DNA from: Zooshikella harenae
Lineage (GTDB): Bacteria; Pseudomonadota; Gammaproteobacteria; Pseudomonadales; Zooshikellaceae
Direction: 5' to 3'
Length of the DNA: 64,000 nt
Assembly: GCF_018837975.1 (NCBI RefSeq)
Contig: NZ_JAGSOY010000012.1
Span: 39,992-103,991, forward strand
In this document: positions 42,394-51,413 of the stretch, one piece after another
Layout: each line of letters begins with the position of its first letter
How positions within the stretch are numbered: the stretch's first letter is position 1
Notes under the pieces: generated by a model
Databases searched by the model: none
The model's input: the letters and a program-made list of their open reading frames with translations, nothing else
What the model was told of the DNA's origin: nothing
Translations under genes and position numbers: made by a program

Positions 42394-44070
42394 CTATGAG
42401 GCAGAAGCTACAGGTTTGTTTGATGGCGACCCCTTTTCCTCCGGAGGCGTATATATACGGACACAATTTCGACCCGCGTGCTTAGCGTCATAGAGTGCTT
42501 GGTCTGCTTGGGAGGATAGCATTTCAGTATTGTCTTCCGTAAGCATGGCAACCCCACAGCTAAATGTAACCTGTAGGTCTTCAGGGTGGGCGGGTTGGCG
42601 TAATTGAGCAAAGTGTGTACGAATATCATCGAGTAGAGCTAAAGCATTTTCTTGTTGGGTATTTGGTAAGATCACAGCAAATTCTTCTCCACCATAACGT
42701 CCTACCGTATCTGTTTTTCGCAAACGCTGCTTAAGAAATAGCGCTAAGCTTTTGATCACTCGGTCACCCATGGGATGCCCATAAGTATCATTCACACTTT
42801 TAAAGTGGTCAATGTCTATCATGGCAAAGGCGAGTGGCGTTTGGTTTTCTTCTGATCGAAGAATTTCATTTTGTAATTGCTGTAATGTGTAGGTGTGATT
42901 ATAAAGGCCGGTCAAACTATCGCGTATCATTCTAGATAGTAATGCTCTGGCTCGCTCTCCACGGTTTCTAACTGTAGATATTAAGTGATGTGGCTTAATT
43001 GGTTTGGTTAAAAAGTCATCTCCTCCTTCACTCATCGCAATGAGTTGTTTGTCTACATCTGCTTCTGCGGAAAGATAGATAATGGGAATGCTGACGTATT
43101 TTTCTTGCTGGCGGATGACTTTAGCTAACTCCATACCATTACACTCAGGCATATACATATCAAGAATAATTAAGTCAGCATCGAACTTTTCTAAGGCATC
43201 AAGGACCTCAAGAGGTTTAGTGATGACTTCTGTGATAATGCCTGCCTTGTTCAGTGTGTTTTGAGTGAAATATGCTTGTGCTTTTGAATCATCAACGATA
43301 AGCACACGATAGGGGTCTTGGACGACAACACGGGTTAATTGCTCAATACGGTCAATGATATGGCCTATTTCAAGTCCTCGGGTATAGAATTCACAACCAA
43401 AAGCACGGGTTGCTTCTAATCGTGTTCGAATATCATCAATATCGTGACTGTAAAACAATACGGGAAAAGGGTTATCACGTTCAGCCTGAATCTTTTTAAT
43501 CAAGTCAATACCTGCATGGCGCTGACGGCCAAAGTCGACATCCATGACAATAACAGCTGGATGTCGAGCATGATATGCGTTCAAAAAGTCTCTAGGTGCA
43601 AAAAAAGCCTTGGCTCGAATACCAAAGTAATCCATTTGCTTCAGTAGTTTTCCTGCAAGACTTGGGTGGTTCATACCAATATAAACAGGTTTTGTTGACG
43701 GAATTGATGTAGGTTTGGCGTTAGAGTCGCCTTTACGAAGGGCTGTATGACTTAATGTTGAGATTAGGTGGTTGAGTTTACGAATTGTATCACTGTTGGG
43801 GATACTGTTACTGTCAAAATTTTGTAGAATGTCTGAGATCTGTTCTGCGATGTGAGCATGTTTCTCTTGATCAAACCGCTTGGCATACTTTAGAAGTTTT
43901 TCATTCGCTCGATTAAACTCCTCTAACCATTGTTTAGTCCAGTGGTCGACATTTATCCGGTGCCAACACTCAATAACTTGGCGTGCCCTGTTGGTAACGC
44001 GTTGAGCAAAATGATCCTTTAGTCGAGCTGTAGACTTTTGTATTGATTCTTTAGAAACTTGCTCGGTCAT
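42394..44070 (-). CDS. Diguanylate cyclase response regulator with tandem receiver domains
   Basis: 558 residues. A helical N-terminal region (about 1-115) of unknown type is followed by a receiver-like domain (about 127-245, putative D177) and a clear receiver domain (about 254-370, IVDD, D304 in LIILDMYMP, K356). The GGDEF domain (about 380-545) has the active motif GGEEF at 460-464. An I-site RxxD (RKTD, 451-454) lies five residues before it. It should make c-di-GMP and be product-inhibited. The arrangement resembles WspR/PleD-type regulators. No kinase gene is adjacent. Confidence 0.93.
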   Translation of the reverse strand: MTEQVSKESIQKSTARLKDHFAQRVTNRARQVIECWHRINVDHWTKQWLEEFNRANEKLLKYAKRFDQEKHAHIAEQISDILQNFDSNSIPNSDTIRKLNHLISTLSHTALRKGDSNAKPTSIPSTKPVYIGMNHPSLAGKLLKQMDYFGIRAKAFFAPRDFLNAYHARHPAVIVMDVDFGRQRHAGIDLIKKIQAERDNPFPVLFYSHDIDDIRTRLEATRAFGCEFYTRGLEIGHIIDRIEQLTRVVVQDPYRVLIVDDSKAQAYFTQNTLNKAGIITEVITKPLEVLDALEKFDADLIILDMYMPECNGMELAKVIRQQEKYVSIPIIYLSAEADVDKQLIAMSEGGDDFLTKPIKPHHLISTVRNRGERARALLSRMIRDSLTGLYNHTYTLQQLQNEILRSEENQTPLAFAMIDIDHFKSVNDTYGHPMGDRVIKSLALFLKQRLRKTDTVGRYGGEEFAVILPNTQQENALALLDDIRTHFAQLRQPAHPEDLQVTFSCGVAMLTEDNTEMLSSQADQALYDAKHAGRNCVRIYTPPEEKGSPSNKPVASAS

Positions 44071-44271
44071 GATACAACGGACAGCCCATATTAAATGACA
44101 TCATTTGATCCCGTGTACGAGTCTAGCTTAACAAACGAGTGAAGCTTTTTATTGCTTTGTCTTGATAGTTATAGGTTATAAGATGGATTGACTCAACTGG
44201 TCTCACATGCATTATGTTACTCTAACCTCAATTACTGCCCGAAAGCCACTGTTATGATAAAAGGCGTGTTA

Positions 44272-44994
44272 ATGGAGAAAATTCATAAACATCGTTATGT
44301 GATCCATATTTTGGTGGGACTGTTTCTAGCTTGGGGTATAGCAGGATGTCACCACCAGGCACTTCCAGCTAATGATTCACAATCTACTCAGGAAATGGTT
44401 CAGAATAATGATATTCAACACAAACGGATGCAGTCCCGTATAGCTTGGTTATTATTGGAGGCCGAAGATGCTTTTAAAGAACGGCGACTGACAACCCCAA
44501 AAACAGACAATGCTTTAAATTACTACCAAGAAGTTCTGACGCAGCAGCCAGATAATATTGAAGCACAACTTGGAATTGAGCGCATTGTTAAACGTTACAA
44601 AAATATGATTCGTTATGCAGTAGAGAAAAAAAGGCTTGCGAAAGCGCAAATTTTATTATTAAGAGCACAGTCAGTCGATGAGAAGCATAAATTACTGCAG
44701 AGCCTTGAAAATGAAATTATGTCACTGCAGTCAAAAGAAAAATTGCAGTTTTTCTTGGATACTGATTTGCTACAAGCTCGCTCACCAATTATTGTTCATT
44801 ACTTAGAGTCTATAAGAAAATATCTTGCAAACAATGTGCAAGAGGTCCTTTTGGTAAGTCCTACTGATGCAGATAGTCAATGGATACTAAAGCAGTTATC
44901 TATTAATACAGATGAACAGCAGTTTATTGTACAACAACAGGCGGGTAAACGACCTAAAGTTCAGATTAGACTGTCTTCTAGTGATGAGTCGTAA
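44272..44994 (+). CDS. Hypothetical lipoprotein
   Basis: The ATG at 44272 has AAAAGG 8 bases upstream and gives 240 residues starting MEKIHKHRYVIH. A hydrophobic segment leads to a lipobox, IAGC, so the product is probably a lipoprotein with mature N-terminal Cys. The mature part is helical and polar. A TPR-like stretch (about 75-115, ALNYYQEVLTQQPDNIEAQ) is followed by a basic helical region and an OmpA-unlike C-terminus. Longer in-frame starts at 44188 and 44254 are possible but worse. It precedes the DUF2333 gene by 55 bp and may be co-transcribed. Confidence 0.75.
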   Translation: MEKIHKHRYVIHILVGLFLAWGIAGCHHQALPANDSQSTQEMVQNNDIQHKRMQSRIAWLLLEAEDAFKERRLTTPKTDNALNYYQEVLTQQPDNIEAQLGIERIVKRYKNMIRYAVEKKRLAKAQILLLRAQSVDEKHKLLQSLENEIMSLQSKEKLQFFLDTDLLQARSPIIVHYLESIRKYLANNVQEVLLVSPTDADSQWILKQLSINTDEQQFIVQQQAGKRPKVQIRLSSSDES

Positions 44995-45049
44995 AGTAAG
45001 TTAGGCACAGTATAATTCTGAATACTTATTACTAAATTAGAGAGAAATT

Positions 45050-46099
45050 ATGGTACTTGACAGCATAAAGGATGCGTTTTTCACTGTAGGTGAAAAGCTG
45101 GGGATACTTGGAAAAGGACGCTTAGGTAAAGTCATTGGAATTATTTGTGTGGTACTGGTTCTGCCTGTTGTCATCTTAGGCTTTATTTGGAACACAGAGC
45201 CAGATTTATTTGATGTAGACCTTGCGGCAAAAAACTATGCAGAGCAAAAAGGGAATCAAGTTGTTACTGGTTATGTTACCACCTACACGCTTAAACATGT
45301 TACAGAAACTCTTTTAAATAAAACAGGAGGTTTTCTGTCAAATGATGTCATGCCTCCCAGTGTAATGATGGATAACATGCCAAGTTGGGAATTTGGTGTT
45401 TTAGTACAAATTCGTGACTTGTCCCGGGCAATGCGTAAATCGTTCAGCCGCTCTCAGTCGCAGTCTGTTGAGGACAAAGATTTGGCCGTTGCTGAGCCAC
45501 AATTTTCATTTGATCATCGTAGCTTTATGCTGCCATCTTCTGAAAAGGAATATAAAAAGGGCCTTAAAAAGCTTGATGCTTATCTTAAGCGGTTGGCTGA
45601 TCCAAAAGATCAAAATGCACAGTTTTACGCGCGTGCAGATAACTTAAGAGACTGGTTAGCAGATGTAGAAACGCGTTTGGGCAGTTTATCTCAGCGACTT
45701 AGTGCGAGTGTTGGTAAGGACAGACTTAATACCGACTTAGAAGGAGAACCTGGGGCAAAACAGTCCACCTATAAAAAAGAGTTATTAGAAGTTAAAACGC
45801 CTTGGCTTGAGATTGATAATGTATTTTTTGAAGCGAGAGGAACAGCTTGGGCCCTGATACACTTTTTACGTGCAATTGAAACGGATTTTTCTGATATTTT
45901 GGAAAAGAAAAAAGCTGTCGTTAGCCTGAGGCAGATTATTCGTGAGCTAGAAGCTACGCAAGAAGTTATTTGGAGTCCAGTGATTTTAAATGGTAGTGGT
46001 TTCGGCTTTTTAGCCAATCATTCATTAGTGATGGCATCTTATATTTCTCGTTCGAATGCTGCTTTAATTCAGCTACGTAGTTTGCTTCAAAAAGGCTAA
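45050..46099 (+). CDS. DUF2333 family membrane-anchored protein
   Basis: 349 residues. One membrane helix near the N-terminus (about 27-47, VIGIICVVLVLPVVILGFIW) anchors a large, mostly helical periplasmic part. The N-terminal NTEPDLFDV segment and the PSWEFGVLVQIRDLSRAMR stretch match the DUF2333 family of gammaproteobacteria. Function is unknown. AGAGA lies before the ATG, and a hairpin terminator follows at 46121. Confidence 0.85.
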   Translation: MVLDSIKDAFFTVGEKLGILGKGRLGKVIGIICVVLVLPVVILGFIWNTEPDLFDVDLAAKNYAEQKGNQVVTGYVTTYTLKHVTETLLNKTGGFLSNDVMPPSVMMDNMPSWEFGVLVQIRDLSRAMRKSFSRSQSQSVEDKDLAVAEPQFSFDHRSFMLPSSEKEYKKGLKKLDAYLKRLADPKDQNAQFYARADNLRDWLADVETRLGSLSQRLSASVGKDRLNTDLEGEPGAKQSTYKKELLEVKTPWLEIDNVFFEARGTAWALIHFLRAIETDFSDILEKKKAVVSLRQIIRELEATQEVIWSPVILNGSGFGFLANHSLVMASYISRSNAALIQLRSLLQKG

Positions 46100-46120
46100 A
46101 ATTTAATTTCTTACTTCTCC

Positions 46121-46166
46121 AGGTTAGATGTAAAGCATGCATCTAACCTCACTTCCTCTTTTTTTC
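46121..46166 (+). terminator. Terminator after the DUF2333 gene
   Basis: Arms AGGTTAGATG (46121-46130) and CATCTAACCT (46140-46149) make a perfect 10-bp stem. A T7 run follows after about 9 bases (CACTTCCTC, then T residues). The gap before the T-run makes it imperfect. Confidence 0.6.
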
Positions 46167-46710
46167 TAAAGCACCGTTGTCCAACATCTGCATAACGCCC
46201 TTCGAACAGGTCGTGAATCCTTCCCTGGAAGCCGCTGTTTGTCAAGATAGTTGCCGCACTCTTACGGCAAACAGTTCGATGTGCATTTTCCAGCCTTTAC
46301 CTACCATTGGCCTACGTCAAAATACCATAGATGTTCATTTAATCATGATTGAGGTATAGCAAAATATGGGTTTGCAGTGCTTGAATTGGTTTGTGAAACA
46401 GGTATTGGGAGGAATAAATTAATTCATGCGCTGTATTGGCACAGTATATACTCATCACAAATTATTTTTATATGCAATTGCCTGGGGGGGGCGCGAGTCT
46501 TAATAGGTCAAACGAGACTCACTAAAAACCTCCGCTGTTGGTGTATATTGAAACTTGTATATTAATGTGTTGTCTCTTTAAAACATAATACAGATTAGTC
46601 TCAGTATTTTAATATACATACTGAGTAGAGATGGTGACGAGTCATTGGAATACTTTTTTACTTACTAAGTCTTGGTATTATTTTTTCACTTATTTTAGGC
46701 TTAAAAATAC
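46167..46710. other. Gene-free region with a GC-richer structured segment
   Basis: About 540 bp without a convincing gene. The part 46170-46290 is clearly more GC-rich than its surroundings. It holds two overlapping inverted repeats: CTGTTTG (46235-46241) with CAAACAG (46268-46274), and TTGCCG (46251-46256) with CGGCAA (46265-46270). Around 46483 there is a G8 run, followed by a GAGTCT/AGACTC hairpin. The 60-62 codon frames here look random. Confidence 0.45.
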
Positions 46711-47445
46711 ATGCTTAAACATCATACATATACATGGCTTACAATAAGTCTGCTAGCAAATTTACCTGTAATGAACACAGTAGCTGAAGAAATCGAACCT
46801 CCACCAATCATGAAATCATGTACTGGAAATAAATGGTGTAATGTTGAGGTTAAAGCAAAAGATTGGCCTGTACGAGACAAAAAAACAGAACAAAACAATG
46901 AAGGTTCTGAAAAAGCTGATATGGGGCTATTTACTCTAAAAATTCCTAAAGGCTATATCAAAAAACACTATGATAAGTCGCTTCAGCAGTTAGAGGTTAA
47001 ATATTCAGACTATACCTTACTGCTGATAAGGGAACAGGCAGGGGCATATAGTACAAAGCAATCATTGATACCTGATAATGTGATTAAGCAGGGTGCTAAG
47101 TATCATCCCATCAGACAGTATGAGATAGCTTTTACAGAAACAGAACCTGATCAAGAGCCAAATGATAAATATGAAAAACTTTTATATCGACTGGCTTTTT
47201 TTACAAAATCGTTGGGTTTGAAGGATGCTGTAATTTATAGAAAAGAAGATATTAATGCCTATCAACGGCGATATGATATGGATAGTCAAATTGATGAAAT
47301 TAATGTTTACGTGACGCGTGCTGATCGACCAAAAGAAAAGTTAGTTATTGCATTAATTAATGGGGATGTGAAACGTCTTCAGAATATTTTAGCAACAATT
47401 GAAAAAGGTAATGATCAAGCGAAGACAGAAAGTAAAAGTCAATAG
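46711..47445 (+). CDS. Hypothetical secreted protein
   Basis: 244 residues. The N-terminus (MLKHHTYTWLTISLLANLP) looks like a signal peptide ending near TVAEE. Two early Cys (MKSCTGNKWCN) could form a disulfide. The rest is Lys/Glu/Asp-rich and alternates strand-like segments (YTLLLIREQAG, INVYVTRADRPKEKLVIALI). I do not recognise a family. AGG lies 12 bases before the ATG, a weak ribosome site. It stands alone in an AT-rich region. Confidence 0.7.
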   Translation: MLKHHTYTWLTISLLANLPVMNTVAEEIEPPPIMKSCTGNKWCNVEVKAKDWPVRDKKTEQNNEGSEKADMGLFTLKIPKGYIKKHYDKSLQQLEVKYSDYTLLLIREQAGAYSTKQSLIPDNVIKQGAKYHPIRQYEIAFTETEPDQEPNDKYEKLLYRLAFFTKSLGLKDAVIYRKEDINAYQRRYDMDSQIDEINVYVTRADRPKEKLVIALINGDVKRLQNILATIEKGNDQAKTESKSQ

Positions 47446-48216
47446 GTTGACTTTCTACTCTACGTTTGCCTGTAATGTTCTGATTTATGGTTAGATTGAC
47501 TGCTTGAAATCGAAAAACTTGGCTGAAACATGGCTATTCGGTGTAGCAGTCCATACATCATCACTTTGACTAGTACATTTCGAGGATGGGGAGAAAATGA
47601 TGATATAACCTGTCCTCAATCAGGAATATATAAATGTGATGGTATTCAAATTATTTTTTTAAGTTTATATCCCCCAACATGACTTTATTCGAAGTAATGA
47701 TAATTGAGTTCATTTTCCCGTGTAACAAATAGCTAAATTGTGAAGTATTGCCTCTCCAGTTATCCGTTTTAAGGTAGTCTTGCAGCTTATTTTTACAATA
47801 CGCTGACCTAGTTGAAGAAAGGTAGGCTTCTAATAAGTAGGAGCTGAATGGCAAGTCTTGTAGGGGTGTTGCTTCATCTTTAAGTGTTTATTGATGTTTA
47901 TGTCTTCACTATGGATGTGCAATAACAGTATTTGGTGAGAACCAAGTTTTTAGGATATGGGCATTCAACTGATGCAAAGTCATGGTTTGGACGTTATTGA
48001 ACTTATCATTTCAGAAGATACTTGATATCTTGATAGAGAGTTGTCAAAAAAATATTACATCAACGTACAAATGAAAAATGTAGTTGCTGTAGCTTTAGAA
48101 ATAGTAGTTTTTAAGAACATCTACTAGGGGAAAGAGAGTTTACGTTAGAACCAGTAACCAACTTAGTTGGTACGTCATTTTAATGGACTATTAGTAGGCA
48201 GTATGAGAATTATTTC
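47446..48216. other. Gene-free AT-rich region upstream of the csrA-like gene
   Basis: 771 bp. Frames of about 60 codons occur but start with TTG, lack ribosome sites and resemble no family. A small hairpin, ACCAAC (48157-48162) and GTTGGT (48166-48171), lies about 45 bp before the csrA-like start. It may belong to that gene's leader. Nothing else is supported. Confidence 0.45.
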
Positions 48217-48651
48217 ATGTTAAAGTTGACAATTAAAAAAGGCCATGCCATTTGTATTGGCGATGACATAAGGATTGAGTTTGAGCCTGAGTACTATAAA
48301 AATAAGGTTCATGTGAAGACAAAAATTTTTGCTCCGGATGAGGTACCAGTAAAACGGCTGGAAATTTACGAAGGGAAAGAAGAAATTGAAAAGGATATCA
48401 AGGACTATTTCCGTCGAGTTAAGTCCTACAAACATAAAAAGGTAGAAGCTCCCCGTAATAACAATACTGCGCCAACAAGGCAAACAGTACGCCATCCATA
48501 TATGTTACATCAGCAGTCAAACTATAATAATTATTATGATAAAGCTGAATATAACCATGATAAAATTGAAAGAAATATCTCTCAACCAAGAATAATAGTA
48601 AAGAAGAAACGGATGCTAAATGCATCTGAAAATGACAATAATTCAATATAA
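48217..48651 (+). CDS. Divergent CsrA/RsmA-like protein with C-terminal extension
   Basis: CsrA proteins are small dimeric RNA-binding regulators that bind GGA motifs in mRNA leaders. The first 60 residues follow the CsrA pattern: MLKLTIKKGH at the N-terminus, IGDDIRIEF, then APDEVPVKRLEIY, against the usual APKEVxVHREEIY. The conserved Leu4 and the arginine equivalent to Arg44 are kept. Arg6 and Arg7 are replaced by Ile and Lys, and a three-residue insertion lies near position 27. A polar Asn/Lys/Tyr-rich tail (about 80-144) follows, where ordinary CsrA ends near 60-65. A weak ribosome site precedes the ATG. It probably encodes an accessory CsrA paralogue; RNA binding is inferred. Confidence 0.75.
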   Translation: MLKLTIKKGHAICIGDDIRIEFEPEYYKNKVHVKTKIFAPDEVPVKRLEIYEGKEEIEKDIKDYFRRVKSYKHKKVEAPRNNNTAPTRQTVRHPYMLHQQSNYNNYYDKAEYNHDKIERNISQPRIIVKKKRMLNASENDNNSI

Positions 48652-48709
48652 AATAGTATTGCTTTTTTATTTTTATAAAGGTTTTGTGGTAAGTGAATGA
48701 TAGATTTAA

Positions 48710-48771
48710 TAGGGTATAAATAATCTATGTACGTAATTTATGCAATATTAGCATGAGTACTTTATACCCTA
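48710..48771. repeat. 62-bp nested inverted repeat, possible MITE or bidirectional terminator
   Basis: Perfect 11-bp arms TAGGGTATAAA (48710-48720) and TTTATACCCTA (48761-48771) enclose two inner pairs, GTAC with GTAC and ATGC with GCAT. The whole can fold into one long hairpin. Outermost TA on both sides could be a TA target duplication of a tiny mariner/IS630-type element. It lies between convergent genes. Confidence 0.55.
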
Positions 48772-48815
48772 GATTTCCGCTCTTTGAAGTGTATTGATTT
48801 TAATATTAATACAGC

Positions 48816-49787
48816 TTATGACTCTACAGAAAGGTGAAGCATTGTTGTGATATTTTGCCAAGAGTGCTGTTTGCTCAGAGTTCTTAAGCTTACTGGCCTT
48901 TCAATTTGTGTGTTGACTCTTAAGATACCCGTTGTTTCAACAAAATTACTAAAAGCATCTAACCACTCCTGGGCAACAGTTTTAGAGAGCCCTTGTCTTT
49001 GTAAGTCTTGTAACCATTGATTATTTTGAACTTCGTTAATCAATGATGTGGGTTCAGTATCAGGAGTAGATTGTAAGGTTAGTTTATGCCATTCCTTCGT
49101 ACGAGATAACAAACCACTGTCCTCAAACTGTAAATCAATATGCTGAACTCTTAGACTACCTAATCGTTGGCTGGTTAAGTCATAAGGTAACGATGTATTT
49201 CCTGATAAAATTGATACCCCTATTTGCTGAAGTTCTTTTCTAGCGAGTCGGAGCCTATCCAGTGTTGTATCTGCGATTAATGAGCCAAGAGAATCTATTT
49301 GTAGGTGGGAATGAATTTCAACACTATCAAGTTCAGGGGTATATTCCCAATCGATAGTTAAGTTCACAGGTTGATGTTGGTAACCCATTGCAATAAGTAC
49401 TTTTAATGTGGTGCGAGCAGGGTGATCGGTAGGAATTAAAAGGTTTAAATGGTTAATTAAATCTACATTATAACCTTCGATTGTCAGTGTACCTTCATAC
49501 CAGTCTTCTGGTTCTTGAATTGTCACTAATGTGGTTGAAACTGATTCAACGTTAATAGTGAGAGGTTTCCCTTTAACTTCATACGTAATTGTTGGGTTAA
49601 GAAGGGTCATTGATTGAGTGAGCGGATTGTAGAGTGCGTGATCATATTGAAAATCATCCAGTAATTGGAGTTTTTCAAGCTGAGTTATCAAACGCTTTTC
49701 TGCTCGGACTTGAAGATAGAACCAGCCACCAATGATAAGACTCAGGGTTACAATAGCAATAACTGTAACTTTAACAAAACGATTCAT
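48816..49787 (-). CDS. Hypothetical membrane-anchored periplasmic protein
   Basis: 323 residues. One N-terminal membrane helix (about 7-25, VTVIAIVTLSLIIGGWFY) anchors a polar, strand-rich domain with no cysteine. The pattern (short anchor, YDHALYNPLTQSMTLLNPTI) loosely resembles AsmA/DUF945-like periplasmic proteins, but I cannot assign a family. It starts 18 bp after the stop of the upstream 535-residue gene on the same strand, so the two probably form an operon. Confidence 0.7.
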   Translation of the reverse strand: MNRFVKVTVIAIVTLSLIIGGWFYLQVRAEKRLITQLEKLQLLDDFQYDHALYNPLTQSMTLLNPTITYEVKGKPLTINVESVSTTLVTIQEPEDWYEGTLTIEGYNVDLINHLNLLIPTDHPARTTLKVLIAMGYQHQPVNLTIDWEYTPELDSVEIHSHLQIDSLGSLIADTTLDRLRLARKELQQIGVSILSGNTSLPYDLTSQRLGSLRVQHIDLQFEDSGLLSRTKEWHKLTLQSTPDTEPTSLINEVQNNQWLQDLQRQGLSKTVAQEWLDAFSNFVETTGILRVNTQIERPVSLRTLSKQHSWQNITTMLHLSVES

Positions 49788-49805
49788 TACAGCTCCTTTA
49801 ACCTA

Positions 49806-51413
49806 TTACTGCCACTCGTCAATGTTATAACGCTTTAAAACTAGCTGAGTAACGTCATTAAATTCGGCACATTTTTCTTGTTTACATACCGCAACGTTTT
49901 TTACCTCTAATTGTGGAATTAGAAAGTTGTTACTTGCTTTTATTTTTGAGCTGCCAGTAACTTGTGCCCATAATAAGTACCAGCCTGGTTTAGCTAGTTC
50001 TGGATGGCTAGTTATGTGCATTAAATAAGGCCAATCTGTAGTTGATTTCTTAGCATCAATACTGTCTATATGAACTAGATTGAAGACAGAAATAGGCTTT
50101 TTCTCCAATAAAGATGTAGCTGCAGCCTCTAAAGGATTGCCTAGTTGATCCGCCTTAGGAAATAGATAAGTGAGTCTGGTTGCAAAATCTGCATTGCGTA
50201 ACATTTGAGTATCTTGACGAATTAAAGCAGAAATTGCACCTTCCTGCGGTTTAGGTAATGGTTTACGTTCGGAGCTATCTGAGGAGGTCAGTGTTTCAGA
50301 AAAATTTTCTTCAAGCCAATTATCCTGGTCTTTACTAACTGTTACTTGAAATATGATGTGTCCATTATTTTCAAGTGGGAAAGTAAGCTTATTAACAGCT
50401 AATAAGTTAAAGGAAGTGACATTACTTGTTATTTTGCGTAGTAGGGCTTCAGTTACATTAAATAAGTCTTGGCGTTGAGTAGAGCTTTCATTTATTGATG
50501 ATGGGTTAGACACAACAATAACCTTTCGTTGGTTGAAGTGCCATTCTCCATTATTCATAGCAAGTAAGCCAATAAAGTGTGCATTAAGTTTAGGGGCATG
50601 ACCTAGGTAAAAGGAGAGAAACTGTTGTTGCTGAAGCTGAAAACGGTGTAAAAAAATGGAATGAGCTAGGTTAAGCTGGGGATCAATAGGAAATCCATGA
50701 GCAAATTTACCGTTTAACCGGTTTAAAATATAGCCATCAGTTTGATGTGTAGTTACTTTTCCCAGTCCATAAACAAACCGTTTGCTGTCACAGTTTAAGC
50801 CGCTGTATTCAATATAAAGAAGCCTGGGATCTTTCCCAGGGGGAATTTGTGGGAGCCGAATTTTACAGCGTTGATCTTTGGTGCTTATTTCATAGTCTTT
50901 TACACCATAGTAGGATAACGCTTCTTGGTATTTTGGAGGCTCCCAAAGGCTATTTTCTGGGCTGGACTGTTTCAATGAGGTTTGATCTACGACGTCTTGA
51001 TGTGGCGATGTTTCTTGAGTTGGCTGTGTATTCATTTCAAGTTGCCAATTCTTGTTACGAGAGGCTAATCCTGTAAAAGCCACGACACCGTTTTGCTTTT
51101 TTGCTGTGATAATGACGGTATTCACTGCAGGACAAAATGTAGGGTCATTTTCTTCTTTTTTAGTATTTAGCAGAATCCCTAAACGTTGAGATAGTTGCTG
51201 AACTTTAGTGACGTTGGAAAAGCTATTAGGAGACTCGCCTTGTAGTAAAATATTAACTTGTTCACCACACCAAATGGCATTGTCTTCTGCAGTGGCATAT
51301 ATCCTGAGCTGCATTGTTTTTGAATGAGCGATTAGTTGTTTTTGATTCGCTAGTGCTGAACTAACATTCAAACTAATGAGGCCAATGAGGGTTAGCTTTA
51401 CAAGAAGCCCCAT
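49806..51413 (-). CDS. Hypothetical secreted protein (535 residues)
   Basis: The ATG at 51413 has AAAGG 10 bases upstream and opens on a good signal peptide (MGLLVKLTLIGLISLNVSSALA). The in-frame start at 51536 would put 41 residues before it. The mature part is rich in Gln, Asn, Ser and Leu, with several Cys including WCGEQ, FCPAV and KCRIRL. Strand-like segments suggest beta structure. No family is recognised. First gene of a two-gene unit with the membrane-anchored protein downstream. Confidence 0.7.
   Translation of the reverse strand: MGLLVKLTLIGLISLNVSSALANQKQLIAHSKTMQLRIYATAEDNAIWCGEQVNILLQGESPNSFSNVTKVQQLSQRLGILLNTKKEENDPTFCPAVNTVIITAKKQNGVVAFTGLASRNKNWQLEMNTQPTQETSPHQDVVDQTSLKQSSPENSLWEPPKYQEALSYYGVKDYEISTKDQRCKIRLPQIPPGKDPRLLYIEYSGLNCDSKRFVYGLGKVTTHQTDGYILNRLNGKFAHGFPIDPQLNLAHSIFLHRFQLQQQQFLSFYLGHAPKLNAHFIGLLAMNNGEWHFNQRKVIVVSNPSSINESSTQRQDLFNVTEALLRKITSNVTSFNLLAVNKLTFPLENNGHIIFQVTVSKDQDNWLEENFSETLTSSDSSERKPLPKPQEGAISALIRQDTQMLRNADFATRLTYLFPKADQLGNPLEAAATSLLEKKPISVFNLVHIDSIDAKKSTTDWPYLMHITSHPELAKPGWYLLWAQVTGSSKIKASNNFLIPQLEVKNVAVCKQEKCAEFNDVTQLVLKRYNIDEWQ

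Noticed and set aside
46177..46359. Short frame of 60 codons in the gene-free region after DUF2333
   Set aside because: Overlaps structured repeats and has no good start signal or recognisable product.
47651..47854. Minus-strand 67-codon frame
   Set aside because: Starts with TTG, lacks a ribosome site and resembles nothing known.
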